DNA of 64,000 nucleotides from Telmatactis stephensoni (Eukaryota > Cnidaria > Anthozoa > Actiniaria > Isophelliidae): NCBI GenBank assembly GCA_029948255.1, contig JALIZF010001161.1, positions 1-64,000 on the forward strand, written 5' to 3'. A program made the translations under genes and the position numbers. The notes beneath the pieces were generated by a model. It made no database searches. It saw only the letters and a list, made by a program, of their open reading frames with translations, and was not told the DNA's origin. Each line of letters starts with the position of its first letter. Within the stretch, counting starts at the first letter, position 1. This document shows positions 38,801-49,932 of this stretch, one piece after another.

Positions 38801-41800
38801 GAATCAAGGAAAATGAAATAGATATATCAAAAGAATGTGGAAATAAAATCAAATGAAAAAATGAAAAGAGAAAAAAGATTGTCAATTCACGAAGAAAATG
38901 AAAACAAGAAAATTTGATCAATGATTTTATTTATTACATCTTTGTTTTTGTCATTTAATTACTTTTCCCTTGACAATTGTGTAAAAATGTGTAAATTAAT
39001 GATATCGCGAAACCCATACGCCATCCAGGTAGCTATTACCCTGGTTGTATTTTAATTTTTTTCTTTTGTATTTAAAAAACTGAAAACTTCTGGGACCAGC
39101 GTATGTAGCTATCGCTTGTTATGTAATATAGTTTTGATAAATTACTTAATAATAACTTTTCTAAAATAGACTTTGAAGTCGTAATTAAACTTTTAATAAC
39201 AATAAACCGATTCATATTTTTATGTTGACCACTAGCTTATTACGTAATCTATTTTTTAGTTTTCATTAAACATCGACTTGAAATTTTAATTTGTTCTTTT
39301 TACACTAAATATAAAGTCTCTCAGTTTCAAACATTTCATAATAACAGACAAAACTATCAAATATAACACGTAATTACAGTTATATCTAGGTCTCTCATTT
39401 GTTATGTAATCTAGTTGTAAAATTACTTCATAATGTTCTTATAAGATTGATTAAATCTTTACACAAATAAAAAATTTAATGTTTTTTCAAAATAAGATTC
39501 AGTGTCAATGTTTGACTTTTTATTTATCTTTTTTTTTGACGTTTCTAGATCCTTCAGTCAATATATGAAAAGCTGAAGTGATAAAAACAAAAACATTTAT
39601 AAAATGAACACCTGGTGTTTCTGCTTGAATTTTCTACGTATATTGTTGTAACACTTTATTGGATTTTCTCTCAGTCGCGACACGCTTTCGCCGTACCCAT
39701 TCCAGTTTAGGAACATATCGAGTTTATTTGTTCAAATCTTGGAACTTCTGCTGAACTTTGGTTTCGTTTTTCCTATCAGCAAGAAGTCTTGAGGGCGAGG
39801 TCATATATTTTTTCTCCTTTACCAATAAGTTGGTAATTTTTATTTTAACGTGTTTGGTTTTTGGATTCCTGTTTTTGCAATGGACGTTTGGATGATATCT
39901 CTTTGTATCATAAATGCCTTGACTGCTGTATCTGCCATCGTTACCAACGTTCCAGTCGTTGTATCTATCTGGAAGACACAAAGACTCCACACTCCCTCAC
40001 ATGTTCTCATTTTCGGTCTTGCAGTATCAGACATTGGAGTGGGGCTCACAGTCCAACCTTTATTCATTTCAAATCTGATATACTTTAACAATAATCTTCT
40101 CTTTGGGATATTTCAAATTTTTTGTTTGTATTTTGTGAGCGCTTCTATAACTGGTATGGTAATTATTGCAGTGGATAGGTGCTTGGCGTTGGTACTACAC
40201 ATGCGGTATTTACAAATAGTTACATTTGAACGAGCTATTGCGTGGAAAATTATAGCTTGGGTGACTAACACTCTTTTAATGGGCGCGTACTTCTTTATGA
40301 ACCTTCCAACAATCAAAGCCCTCTCATCTGCCATGATATCTATATTCCTTCTCATTGTTGCAGTCTGTTATTACAAAATATTTCGGATTGTCCATCGACA
40401 TCGACGACAGATTCACGATCAGCGACGTGCGATTAATGCACCTGTGGTTCGACATGGGAGATCGCTGACCAACATGTTTTACGTTCATGGTTTGTTTGCT
40501 ATCTCTGTTGCCCCTATTGCTGTTTATTTCATCGTTGTTATGGTCTTTAAAACCGAATACTATCACGTGGCTGCTTCTGTTCTCACGTGTGCATTTATAA
40601 AATCGACGTTTAATCCGTTCTTATATTTTTGGCGCATGGGCGACCTCAGGAGAGCAGTTGTGGAGTTGTTGACAAGACAACGATCGAGAAGCTGGAAGAG
40701 TTGACAGAGCTGAAGAACTGGAAGGAATTTGATTGAAGAGAAGTTTTATGATGCCAGTAAGGCCTAAAGAAGAGAAAAGGATGAAAGAAGGAAAAAATAA
40801 TAGGTGTTATGGTTGTAAGCGGTGACTTGAATTCTGTTTTGAACTGTCGGGGTTTCATTTCAGTGCCAAACTTTTAAACTTTGTATTTGACAAAACAAGC
40901 AACACTAATTCAAATGAATTAACACCTGAATTAACGATTAAAAAGATAAAGAACAAATAGAAACGATTCGTCCTAGAATCATTTAAGAAAGTTTATATAT
41001 TTTATAATCAATTGAGAAAGTTGTTTTGGTTCTATAATCAATTTTGAGAATGACACATTGCGAAAAAGCAATAAATGAACTAACAGTACACTATAAAAAT
41101 GTAAAGTTACTTGATTTGTTATTGCGTGTTTTGAGGCCGTACCACCTGATGTGTAAATTTATTGAAATCAAACTTAATACAAAAATGCAAATTTGACACT
41201 CATGTAAAAGGACTAATTCAATAAATCAAATTTCTCTCTTTCATATTTCTGAATAATAGCGTGGCTCATTTGATTCATGGGCAAAATGCGCTGCACATGC
41301 GCTATAAGACAGTCTCTTCCTATCTTATCCCCCCAGCATGCGTGACGAGTATGCGTGGTAAGAGAACGGCTCGCTCGAGGACGAGATTGAGTCCTGAGAC
41401 TCCATCGTGATAAAAATACATTTTTATCAGCCACAAGCGTATTTGTTCTCTGATTGGCTAAAACCGTCAAAATCCTACAACATTTTTGACTATTCGAAGA
41501 GGTAGGCCGCGGTAAAATACTCGTACACACATTAGAAACTGTCCTATTTGTCAAATTTTTTAAGTTCCAAAGACAGCTTTCCATATATGGCAAACCACAG
41601 GAAGACCGTCATTAACTTAAATTCACTTTCTTCCAAAGGGCTATCATCCTGGTTACAGCCACTTGCGTCCTCCAGTACACGAGTTGGTTTCCATGGTGAT
41701 GATGATGTTCCACCAAGCTTCGGGTCTTCCTACCGGAAATCATGGTCTGTATCATCGTTATAGAATCGAGGCAGTTACCCTGCGTGGAGTTCAAGAGGGG

Positions 41801-44293
41801 GCACACAACAACCATGGTTTTGAAGAAACGGGGAGGTTCGTAAAGCGTTCTTTTTTTCTGGGTTTCCTGTGTTCCAGCTCAATCTTTTTCCACAGGGATC
41901 CCAGAAATGAACATTAATTCATTCTCTGAGGTACATTTCTTACTAACAAAATGCTCTTATTACCACTCCGCGCGCAAACAATTGTCTTGTTGTAAAGAGT
42001 GGAGAGGGCTGCTTTACTTCGTGTAACAAGGAAAATTTGTTTGGCACGGAGTGGAACTGAATACGACGGGCAACATTTGCTCTGCAATTTGCAATGCAAC
42101 AACGTTGCGCAAAATGTTGCACGATTTTGATGCCTGTCTTACCTCTCCTTCAAGCAAAGCGCAAGCAGAACACAGAGAAATGATAGGAAACTGTCCTCAA
42201 AGGCGTGAAAAAAGAAATCAAGTACATCATGATTTAATTAGTTAGTGTTGCTTATGCTTATATGTATTGAATTCTGCTTTCCAGGGTCCTGGAGGGAATA
42301 TTCAGAAGTCTAAACAATCTTATGGAACGTTTCCACCAGTCTTTCTTCTTCTATCTTCTACCAGAACCTCGCCGATACGTATCCATCGGTCTGTACATGC
42401 CGCCATTTTGTTGTTTGCTATTTGGACCGCTTATTACTGCTGTCATGTTCTGGGCCATCACTGGTAACCCGAGTATACTACACGGTCCTAAAGACAGTGG
42501 GAAAGAAAAGAAAGAAGAAAAGAAAAAGGGGGACGAAAAAGGAGAAGAAAAAGACGGGATACAAAAAGATGGAAGGGAAGAAGGAAAAACGAAAGATGAC
42601 GAAAAGGATGATGAAAAGAAAGAAGAAAAGAAAAAGGGTGACGAAAAAGTAGAAGAAAAAGATGGGGTACAAAAAGATGGAAGGGAAGAAGGAAAAACGA
42701 AAGATGAAGAAAAGGAAAATAAAAAGGATAACAAAAAAGAGAAGAAAGAAAAGGATAGTGAAAAAGATGGAAAACCAAAAGAGAACGATAAACCAAATGA
42801 ACCTGTTATCGATGAATCTACACTCAGAGACAAGGTTGGTCCTTTCAAAATACTAGTTTGTTACCAGGCAACCAAGTTTTTATCATGATCGCTAGGCAAC
42901 CAAATCTATTTTCGTTACTAGGCAGCACAAATGCCATTGTCGCTAGGCAACCAAGTCCATTTTTCGTTATTAGGCAACAAAGGCGTTTCGTCTTCTTTCG
43001 TGGTCAACCATCACCTAACATCGTATGCTTCGTTTCAGGTTGGATTTGCTTGGACCCCGCAACAAGTCAGTCGTGTTTTTCCCGTTGTCATGGTAACATA
43101 CTTAAGTGGCGCCGTTCTCTACTACACGCCTTATTTGGGCTATGAAATAGGCGTTGCCATGGAGATGGATGGTCTTGCTGCTTCTCTTATTTCTCTCTCC
43201 TGTATGTTTGGTGTAATCGTTTTGACTCCATTGTTCCAAAGGTAAATAACAAAGAATTCGCAGAAATCACTCATTGATTATCGATGCTAAGTTGTTTTTT
43301 ACGGTACTCTAGATTCCTGTCATGACCCCGCACTTCTTCAACTTTCTCCGGCTGTCTAAATTCAGTTCATAATCTTACTCCCTGTATTGAACTACTTTTG
43401 CCTTGAATTTTTCACTGTATATTCTGATTCAACTTTCTGAACAGTGTTGCATACCTTTTTAACTTGAGTATCAGGCCCATGGGGGGGGGGGGGGGGGAGG
43501 GGTTGATAGTCGTGTTATGACCTTTTGTAACCTCTTTCAAAACACTCGCCTTTCTAAAGCCACTGACCATTTTTTTTCCAGGGTATTTTCTAAGCCTGCC
43601 TCTATGGCTAACCTCTACCTTGTCAAGTGTGTGGCGCTTGTCCTCTTTTCTGTGACACTAGCGTCGCTTGGGGCTATGAATTTTTCCTTGGCTTTCTTCA
43701 TCTGTGTTCTCACGATACCAGCCTACCTTATTGTGGGACCTACGCAGAACAGGTAAGCTGCTTATAATAAAATTTACTTTTAAAACACTTTATTGTCTAA
43801 AGGATGAAGACAAATTTTAGATGAAAAGTCCCTCGGGATCACGATGCGTATGCTTTAATAACTAATTCATTTTATTTCTTAAAACTTAATGGATTTCATT
43901 ATCTGCGTTTGAATGTAGGGCAATACTACCCCCATCCCCCCAGGAGCTTTCAACCGCAAAGAATTCTTTGAAAAATCTTGCAGACAGGATTTGATGTCTA
44001 TTGATAGCAACCTATTGAATTTTTTCAGGTTGCGACGAGTATTTCAAATTCTCCTCCTTCTCCTTGCATCACCGCCATCCATACTCATCATACTATGCCT
44101 AGCCTATAACACTATATTATTTGGTGATGACGTCGATCCTGATCGCCTAGCAACAGTAACCATAGAAACAGTATATCGTGCTATATTATCTGCATTAAGG
44201 GACAATCACTTGTTAGGGACGTGGTCGTTTGGTATAGCATGTCTTGGCTTGATGCCAAACTGGGCGCTATTTTGGTATTTGGCATGGCAGTAA
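32867..44293 (+). CDS. GPAA1: GPAA1, GPI-anchor transamidase subunit, complete
   Basis: Coding exons: 32867-32940, 33668-33847, 34401-34657, 35936-36037, 36448-36644, 41639-41835, 42285-42834, 43039-43241, 43582-43752 and 44029-44293. They sum to 2,196 nt and 731 residues. The product starts [12 protein letters not shown], with a first membrane helix ([14 protein letters not shown]). A lumenal peptidase-like domain follows ([59 protein letters not shown]). The C-terminal multi-pass region opens with [24 protein letters not shown]1 brings the GPI lipid to the transamidase in the ER membrane. It is about 110 residues longer than human GPAA1, mainly from a Lys/Glu-rich loop in exon 7. The start is set by the spliced 5' leader and by similarity. 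Intron 5 (5 kb) hosts a GPCR gene and a LINE. Confidence 0.95.
33868..34360. repeat. (TTCA/TCCA)n microsatellite in GPAA1 intron 2
   Basis: An impure tetranucleotide tract; it runs open in one plus-strand frame directly into exon 3, producing a spurious 189-residue Ile/His/Ser-rich fusion frame. Confidence 0.9.
34711..34997 (+). mobile_element. tRNA-derived SINE, family A (copy 2)
   Basis: The head GGATGGCACAGTTGGTTAGT and the B box-like GGTCCCTAGTTCAATCCC precede a body shared with 6775-6971 (TGTAGCTTTGAAT, GATGGAGAGAGG). The tail is a (CTTTAC)-type repeat. It lies in GPAA1 intron 3. Confidence 0.8.
37700..38755 (+). mobile_element. 5'-truncated LINE (CR1/L2-like) in GPAA1 intron 5
   Basis: The frame covers the reverse transcriptase catalytic box (YADDTQLY, about 37812-37835) and the thumb. 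A one-base frame change near 38050-38065 precedes a C-terminal part with [27 protein letters not shown] and [13 protein letters not shown], ending at 38667. A short 3' UTR ends in a (TTA)n tail at about 38730-38752. The 5' half is missing and the frame is broken, so it is dead. Confidence 0.85.
38760..39879. other. Non-coding part of GPAA1 intron 5 upstream of the GPCR gene
   Basis: Strongly AT-rich with several poorly conserved TTATGTAAT-type motifs about 120-300 bp apart. Any promoter of the nested GPCR gene would lie here, but no specific element stands out. Confidence 0.4.
39880..40704 (+). CDS. Rhodopsin-class GPCR, single exon, nested in a GPAA1 intron
   Basis: A 274-residue frame without introns, on the GPAA1 strand. 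Start chosen at ATG 39880 ([10 protein letters not shown]); the frame extends upstream only through non-ATG codons. Seven hydrophobic helices are visible. Class A marks include N in helix 1 ([11 protein letters not shown]), LAVSD in helix 2, DRC in place of DRY after helix 3, a Trp in helix 4 and NPFLY in helix 7. Extracellular loop 2 is very short and the usual loop-2 cysteine is not evident, as in melanocortin/adenosine-type receptors. Cnidarians have large expansions of such intronless receptors. The ligand cannot be inferred. It should act at the plasma membrane. Confidence 0.85.
   Translation: MDVWMISLCIINALTAVSAIVTNVPVVVSIWKTQRLHTPSHVLIFGLAVSDIGVGLTVQPLFISNLIYFNNNLLFGIFQIFCLYFVSASITGMVIIAVDRCLALVLHMRYLQIVTFERAIAWKIIAWVTNTLLMGAYFFMNLPTIKALSSAMISIFLLIVAVCYYKIFRIVHRHRRQIHDQRRAINAPVVRHGRSLTNMFYVHGLFAISVAPIAVYFIVVMVFKTEYYHVAASVLTCAFIKSTFNPFLYFWRMGDLRRAVVELLTRQRSRSWKS
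40705..41638. other. Rest of GPAA1 intron 5
   Basis: No gene or clear repeat; the acceptor at 41637-41638 opens exon 6. Confidence 0.5.
42511..42726 (+). repeat. Two 108-bp direct repeats inside GPAA1 exon 7
   Basis: Two copies (about 42511-42618 and 42619-42726) encode near-identical 36-residue Lys/Glu/Asp-rich blocks that include [18 protein letters not shown]. The repeat preserves frame and enlarges the loop after the second C-terminal-region helix. Confidence 0.85.
42855..43000. repeat. Short repeats with RFX-like half sites in GPAA1 intron 7
   Basis: GTTACCAGGCAACC, CGCTAGGCAACCAA (twice) and GTTATTAGGCAAC recur within about 145 bp. They resemble X-box half sites for RFX factors, but simple local duplication explains them equally well. 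Confidence 0.4.
43481..43502. repeat. G run in GPAA1 intron 8
   Basis: A near-pure run of about 20 G. No element termini were recognised around it. Confidence 0.8.
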
Positions 44294-45830
44294 TTTGATC
44301 ACTGTCGAACATGGATGGACAAGTGTCCAAATTAACTGATTCAGTTCCTGACTGTTAAGATATGAAGCCAATATAGAGTCTCATAAATGCAGTACTGAAA
44401 TGCATTCAAATGGAAAGAAAAGAAAACATAAGGAAAAGAAAATAAGAAGTGACACATCACTGCTCGCCTCCTTTCCGTTCTATCACGTGACCATCACTAA
44501 TCGATTTCGTGGTGCGCAATGGACGTTGGGATACTCTGAGTGACGTCATACTTGTGAGATACCGTCCAAGGGGTAGAGAGAAGAATGAGATTTTTTCACG
44601 TTCAAGCATTGGGCAACAAAAACTATTCAGCTGAAGAATAACTCTTTTACATAGCCAAAGATATTACTTTCAGAAAGTTTAAGTTGTTTGTAAGTGGTTT
44701 TCATTAATAAAAGTTGGATAAAAGTGTTAATCAGTCCAAAGCGAAAATTTGAATCGAAAATGAGTTTTAGGTCTTCTTTCGCTCAATTGCCATATAATTC
44801 TTTACATTCAGCTTGAAGCTGCTAAATTTGGATAAAAATACAAGACGACCACTTAGTACAACTCAAAGGACTGTTCTAAATAGGCATTGCATCTTAGTAG
44901 ATCAATTCCTAACTGATAAAAATATAATTTGAGTGTTAATCCAAAATGAAAATTTGAATTAAAACTTATACAAGGGGCTAGCTTTTGGCACTTTTAGCCA
45001 TTATTAACTCGATATTGAAAAAATTTCGTAATAAGTAAGATGTGTGTGTGATACTTATGTAAGTTGAATGGCCTTGAATGGGTTTTGTAAACCACGGAAC
45101 CACGGATACTGAGTTATGGGCCAAAAAGAAATGTAGTGTGCGCCCGTAGTGTTTGTATTGTTATGATTTTCATTTGTTGTTCTATCTCGCTTTTTATCTA
45201 GTACTTGTAAATTTAGTGATAGTAAAGTCATAAAAACCGAATTGTAAAGTGTAAATCTAAGGTCTTAAGTGCATGTAGGTTGTAGGACTGATAGTGATAG
45301 TAGATATGTTTTTCTTAGTTTTATTCTGACTCCATTCCAAATCCAAACGGAATAACGAACCATATTTCTGACATTGCCGTGTTGTTCTCTTTTGGGCACT
45401 CCATTGAAGAGTTAACTTTATGGAGTAGTATTAATAATTTGTTGAAAAAATGTCTTTCTTCATCACGAGAACCTTCATTGATAAGGCAGGGTGTCCCGCC
45501 CACGAGAAATACCAGGCTAGAAAACATGAAGGAATTTCTAGGATATCTGATTATCGCAATTTAACATCATTATGTGAGAGGCTTGTAAATGTACGTATGG
45601 TTCATAAAACCACGATAAATTGCCTTAAATATATTTTTATCGAATGTTTTCATCGCTCGTCCTCATTTATATCCCGCGATCTTTATTCAATATTCAATTC
45701 CCTACCCATATAATATCTAAATACATAATCTCTATTTGACCAATTAATCGTTAGTAATTTCTGTAGTGTATATTGTTGTGGTTTTATGACATTTTCCACT
45801 GATTTAAATTTTTGAGCGCATTGTTTTGCT
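44294..45830. other. GPAA1 3' UTR and intergenic DNA
   Basis: A possible polyadenylation signal (AATAAA) lies near 44706. A diverged duplicate pair around 44720-44760 and 44920-44965 (AAGTGTTAATC, GAAAATTTGAAT) is visible. No gene seen. Confidence 0.4.
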
Positions 45831-46435
45831 TTGTTAATCTATTTCCTTTTAGTTGAAACCTGTTCAACTAAACTAAATAGTAAACCTAAAGCCGCTTCTT
45901 TACGAACAAGTTTTCACAGAAAAAGTTTTCCTTGGCAAGAAAAACATGACATTTTTTGTTATGAACATGAAGGAAAACTTGATGATAATGAACTAAATTT
46001 GTACACTGAGTAATACTTGAAGAGCATCAAGTTCTTTGGTCAAAAAACTATTTCATTTATTACAACACAAATATGGAAAAAACTTCCCCAGGCCATCAAA
46101 TCTTCTAATATATTTGTTTTAAAAAGAGTAAAGTTTCTTTTACTTAATCAATTCTAAGAATAAAAAATACATTTCAGTCTATAAACATCAACGTGAAGTT
46201 CCAATCCATGTCATTTCCAATTAACATAGATTTTACCTAGGTTGATATTTAAAACAACGTAGGGGTTAACTAGAAAACGTTTATGTTAACTAAGCCCCTA
46301 GGCACTAAACGTCAATCTAACACTATATATATCTTCTTTTCTACTTTATTTAAATATTTGTATAAAAATTATTATATTATGTATGTTGTAATTGGATGTT
46401 TTATTTGTGCAAATAAAGTTGTTGTTGTTGTTGTG
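45831..46435 (+). mobile_element. Probable non-LTR retrotransposon 3' fragment
   Basis: A decayed frame ends with IWKKLPQAIKSS and a basic tail, like the C-terminus of many LINE proteins. A 3' UTR then ends GCAAATAAAG plus (TTG)n at about 46416-46435. A related segment in inverse orientation follows at 46494-46690. Assignment to a LINE clade is not possible. Confidence 0.45.
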
Positions 46436-46493
46436 TCACTTTGAGCTTTCGACCCTTGCTAGAGTCTTGATCACAATGATGCAAAGTCACACT

Positions 46494-46690
46494 CTACACT
46501 ACTCTATTACTCAGTGTACAAATGTTTAGTTCATTATTATTATTTATCAATCTGAGTAGATGAATCTTCATCAACTTCAAGGAAAACTTGTCAAGGAACA
46601 CTTGCTCGTGTTGACTGATGCGGCTTAAAACTAACCTTAAAACAACCTTCTGGAAAATGTAAACCAGTGGAAAATATGAAAAACCCAACA
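46494..46690 (-). mobile_element. Inverted partial copy of the 45.8-kb retrotransposon fragment
   Basis: On the minus strand this shares AATGAACTAAA, TTTGTACACTGAGTAAT and AAGTTTTCCTTG blocks with 45860-46014. It is short and non-coding. Confidence 0.45.
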
Positions 46691-46759
46691 TATATTTCTA
46701 TACATGTATATAATATATATTTGTATATGTTACAATATGTATATAATATGTATATATCT

Positions 46760-48246
46760 TTATAGCTCATGTTTTTGGTAGACGGCTATAAGGGCTAATA
46801 CAGAGAAATGACAACCTATGATAGCTCCTACGATACCAAAAATAGCAACAAACGAGTCGATAAAGAAATCATACCACTGCATTCGAGAATAACAGATCTT
46901 CATGTGAAACAAAGCCGGAAAAATGAACGCTAAGCACATTCCTGTGAAACTCCCCACTAATGCCATGTACAGCCCAAAATGAGGGACAAGAACGCCTACA
47001 AGAAGCGTGAATGAAATTATACAAAGTCTGGCAACGAGAGCTTGGACGTATGATAGTTTGTCCTTGCCTTTGGCATCGCTGGGATTATCAATTTGTCCAC
47101 AAGGAAACGAAATGTTCTCCAGAATATCAAAGACTGTGTAGATAGGGATTGTATATGAACTCATGGCAAGAAACAGGACGAGTAAGTTAACTGTAATGTG
47201 AAGAGGTCCTTCGGGAAGATTATTAGTAATGACTTGGTCTGTATCATGAGCGAAGGTCAAATAGCCAGTGAATCCGAAGAAGACTTTAACGAAAGGTAAC
47301 AGCCAGGTAAGTAACGTCCATAACATTGTTGAACTTCCTTGGGTGTTGCATGCTTCCTTCGATGGCTGGCATGTAAGGCTGTGAGGAATAGCTGACCACG
47401 ACGATCCCAACTGCAGCGCCAAACTTCTTGAGCGCGAACGGCGGCATTGAAGCGACGTCCCATCTTTGATGATGCCAAAACCCGTAGAAGAAAACCATCA
47501 AATAAATTATTTCCCCGATGATTACAGTAAGAAAACTCACCCAGGATACATCGGCCAAGGATTTGAGAAGGACATTAGGTAGCAAAGCTATAGCAGCCAG
47601 CGCTGTCCAATCGCTCTGAGACAAACTCGTGAACGGAAAAGTAGATTCCAAGATGGAGCCGCACAGAATCAACAGCAGCGTACAATAAGATACCTGTTCA
47701 AATATCTGAGCAGCGTTGACCAAATGATGGCCATATCTCGGTGCAAATGCCTCTCCTATCTCTACATAACTGTTACGAACTCGAAACCTTTCTCCTCCTT
47801 GCGTATATTCGTAAAGACAGTCCACCAGTCTTTTATTAGTGAAATTCGAAATTAAAGCCACAGCGATGATACTCGATATCGCAGCATAACCTCCATTTTT
47901 AATAACATAAGGCATAGCAAGGATGGCGACTCCTTGATTAGCGTTGAAAATATTCCAGAATGTTTGAAGGTAAGACGTCTTGGTAAAGTCTTCCTCAGCA
48001 TCTCCAAAAGCGAGATCATCATCATCATTCTTCTTTGCTTTTATCTTCGCTGTTCAACAAGCTGTAAGCTGAGATTAGTTTTTGCTTCAGCAGTAGACGA
48101 AGCTCTATACTCATTTTCCCAAGTCGAGGGAACTCGAGCCGTTGTTTCTGCTCCTCGGTTTCATTGAGCGATGGTTCGGTATTTTTAAATTCATCCGAAA
48201 GATTAGCGCTCATGTCGTCATGCAACCCACAGCCTGATTCCAACAC
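46760..48246 (-). pseudogene. SLC32-type (vesicular inhibitory amino acid) transporter, intronless, two frame breaks
   Basis: Three frame segments line up as one transporter of roughly 495 residues. The N-terminal tail is from ATG 48246 (acidic, cytosolic). Next is a segment with FWNIFNANQGVAILAMPYVI and several helices down to about 47300. The last, with FGFTGYLTF and SYTIPIYTVFDILE, runs to the stop at 46760-46762. The frame shifts by one base at about 48025, next to a GAT repeat, and again at about 47297. Other transporters of the SLC32/SLC36 fold load amino acids into vesicles or across lysosomal membranes. Absence of introns plus two breaks suggests a decaying retrocopy; sequencing indels are the alternative. 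Confidence 0.65.
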
Positions 48247-49932
48247 TGATTGAAAAGTCCGTGGATTTTTTTAAACCGAGCGATAAGACGTCAGCCCAGC
48301 TCTACATCAACCGTGGACTACTTAACAAACCCTGCTAGGAAAAAGGAATGTATTCTTTAATCATTACTTCTATTTTTATGACAATAAATAAAATATATGT
48401 AAAAGTATACAGTTAATTCAGTTCTTTTACTTTCAAAGTAACAGGTGTTCGCTAGCGCTGGAGTTTCTGGGTTCGTTTTCAGGGGAACGACGCTTATCTG
48501 TACATGAGAATAGCTGATGATTTATTCATCGCGTTATGGTTCATTTTAAAACAATTAAATGTTGTGCATTTGTGCTTGGCCTCGGGCGATTCGCTGAGAT
48601 TGGCTTCGTAGTTGTGGATAATAACTGTTAGGTGTGAACATCCTTAATGATTGTTAAGCGAAAGAATTCTTGAGTGGGCAGTAAAGACTGATTTTTACAA
48701 TTGTAATATGTTCAATTTTAAGCTCACTGAAACAAGCTGCCGACGACGGGTCGTCGCTCGATTACTTTAAAGAGAAACAATCTCCTTTAATTTTTTTATA
48801 AATGAAATTAAATCGAATGGTTTTCAATGGAATTATTTATTTAAAACAAACTTGGTAAATCGGCGTGTGAATTTCATTAATAAGATTCTCGATATAATGT
48901 CTTCACAATACAACACATCCATGTCCTCACAATACAAGCCAACAAATCCATGTTCTTACAAATGCACTTTATCGGTCATAAAAACTTGTCTACAATATAT
49001 TATAAAAATCATTTTATCTTTTGGCAAAAGCTTTTGACTCTCTTAGTTTATCTGTAAAAACTGCAGTCTATGCTACAATGTGGGCAAAAGTGTAAAAGCA
49101 ATTCAATTCACAACAACAAACACAGAGATCAAAAGTATTAGTTGATTTCATTGTGCGACACTTTCTTTTCTTCCAAATTACTTTTATCATACACGTCCTA
49201 ATAAATCCTTTACGCCCTCGCATACTCAAGAAAAATTCGCAGTTTAAGTGATTAATTATTAATGATGAAATCAAATCAAGTTTCTTTCAGCCATGAAAAT
49301 GATTACACTCCAAGATATGCGCCCAGCACGAAATACAGGGTAAAAAGTGAATATATGATCTCCGTATTCGGGCGTTCCAGGGAGAGTGTTGGAATTGGAC
49401 ATTCCTTGTTGCTTTAAGAAATAAATGAATAAAAATAAAAAAGTCGTAATGATCTTATTGAGCGTTTCATTGAAATACACAATAATCTGACTTTTTGAAT
49501 TCTATACGGAAAATGTTTTGTTTATTGTCGTAACTGAACAATTTCTTATCAGTTATTTAAAAGATCTGTAGTCAAACTGGAGATATGTCAAATCTTGTCT
49601 AAAAATTTGCCAAACAACACGTGACCATCGGTGGCCAATATGATTGGACAGATTTTATCTTGTTCCCAGGACTACACATCATGAACAACTATTAATATGA
49701 GACGTGAAAATTACATTGGAAGTTATTAGTCAACAATAAAGTAAAATATAAAACCAAAATTTTATTCATTCATTTATCTCATAACAATTAATTTAATTCT
49801 TTTTTCTTTTATAATCTATATTTTGAGTTTAATTTATCAAAGCTTTCTACATCATTCCTCGATCAGCTCGTCCAGGATTCACCACAGGAACCCCGGTAGC
49901 CCAAATAGAAAAATTTGAAATCAACCGTATTT
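48247..49932. other. Intergenic DNA
   Basis: No gene, RNA gene or well-formed mobile element recognised; AT-rich with scattered short frames. Confidence 0.45.

Noticed and set aside
39850..39879. An upstream extension of the GPCR start
   Set aside because: The extension begins with GTG; the first ATG at 39880 gives a normal short N-terminus before helix 1.
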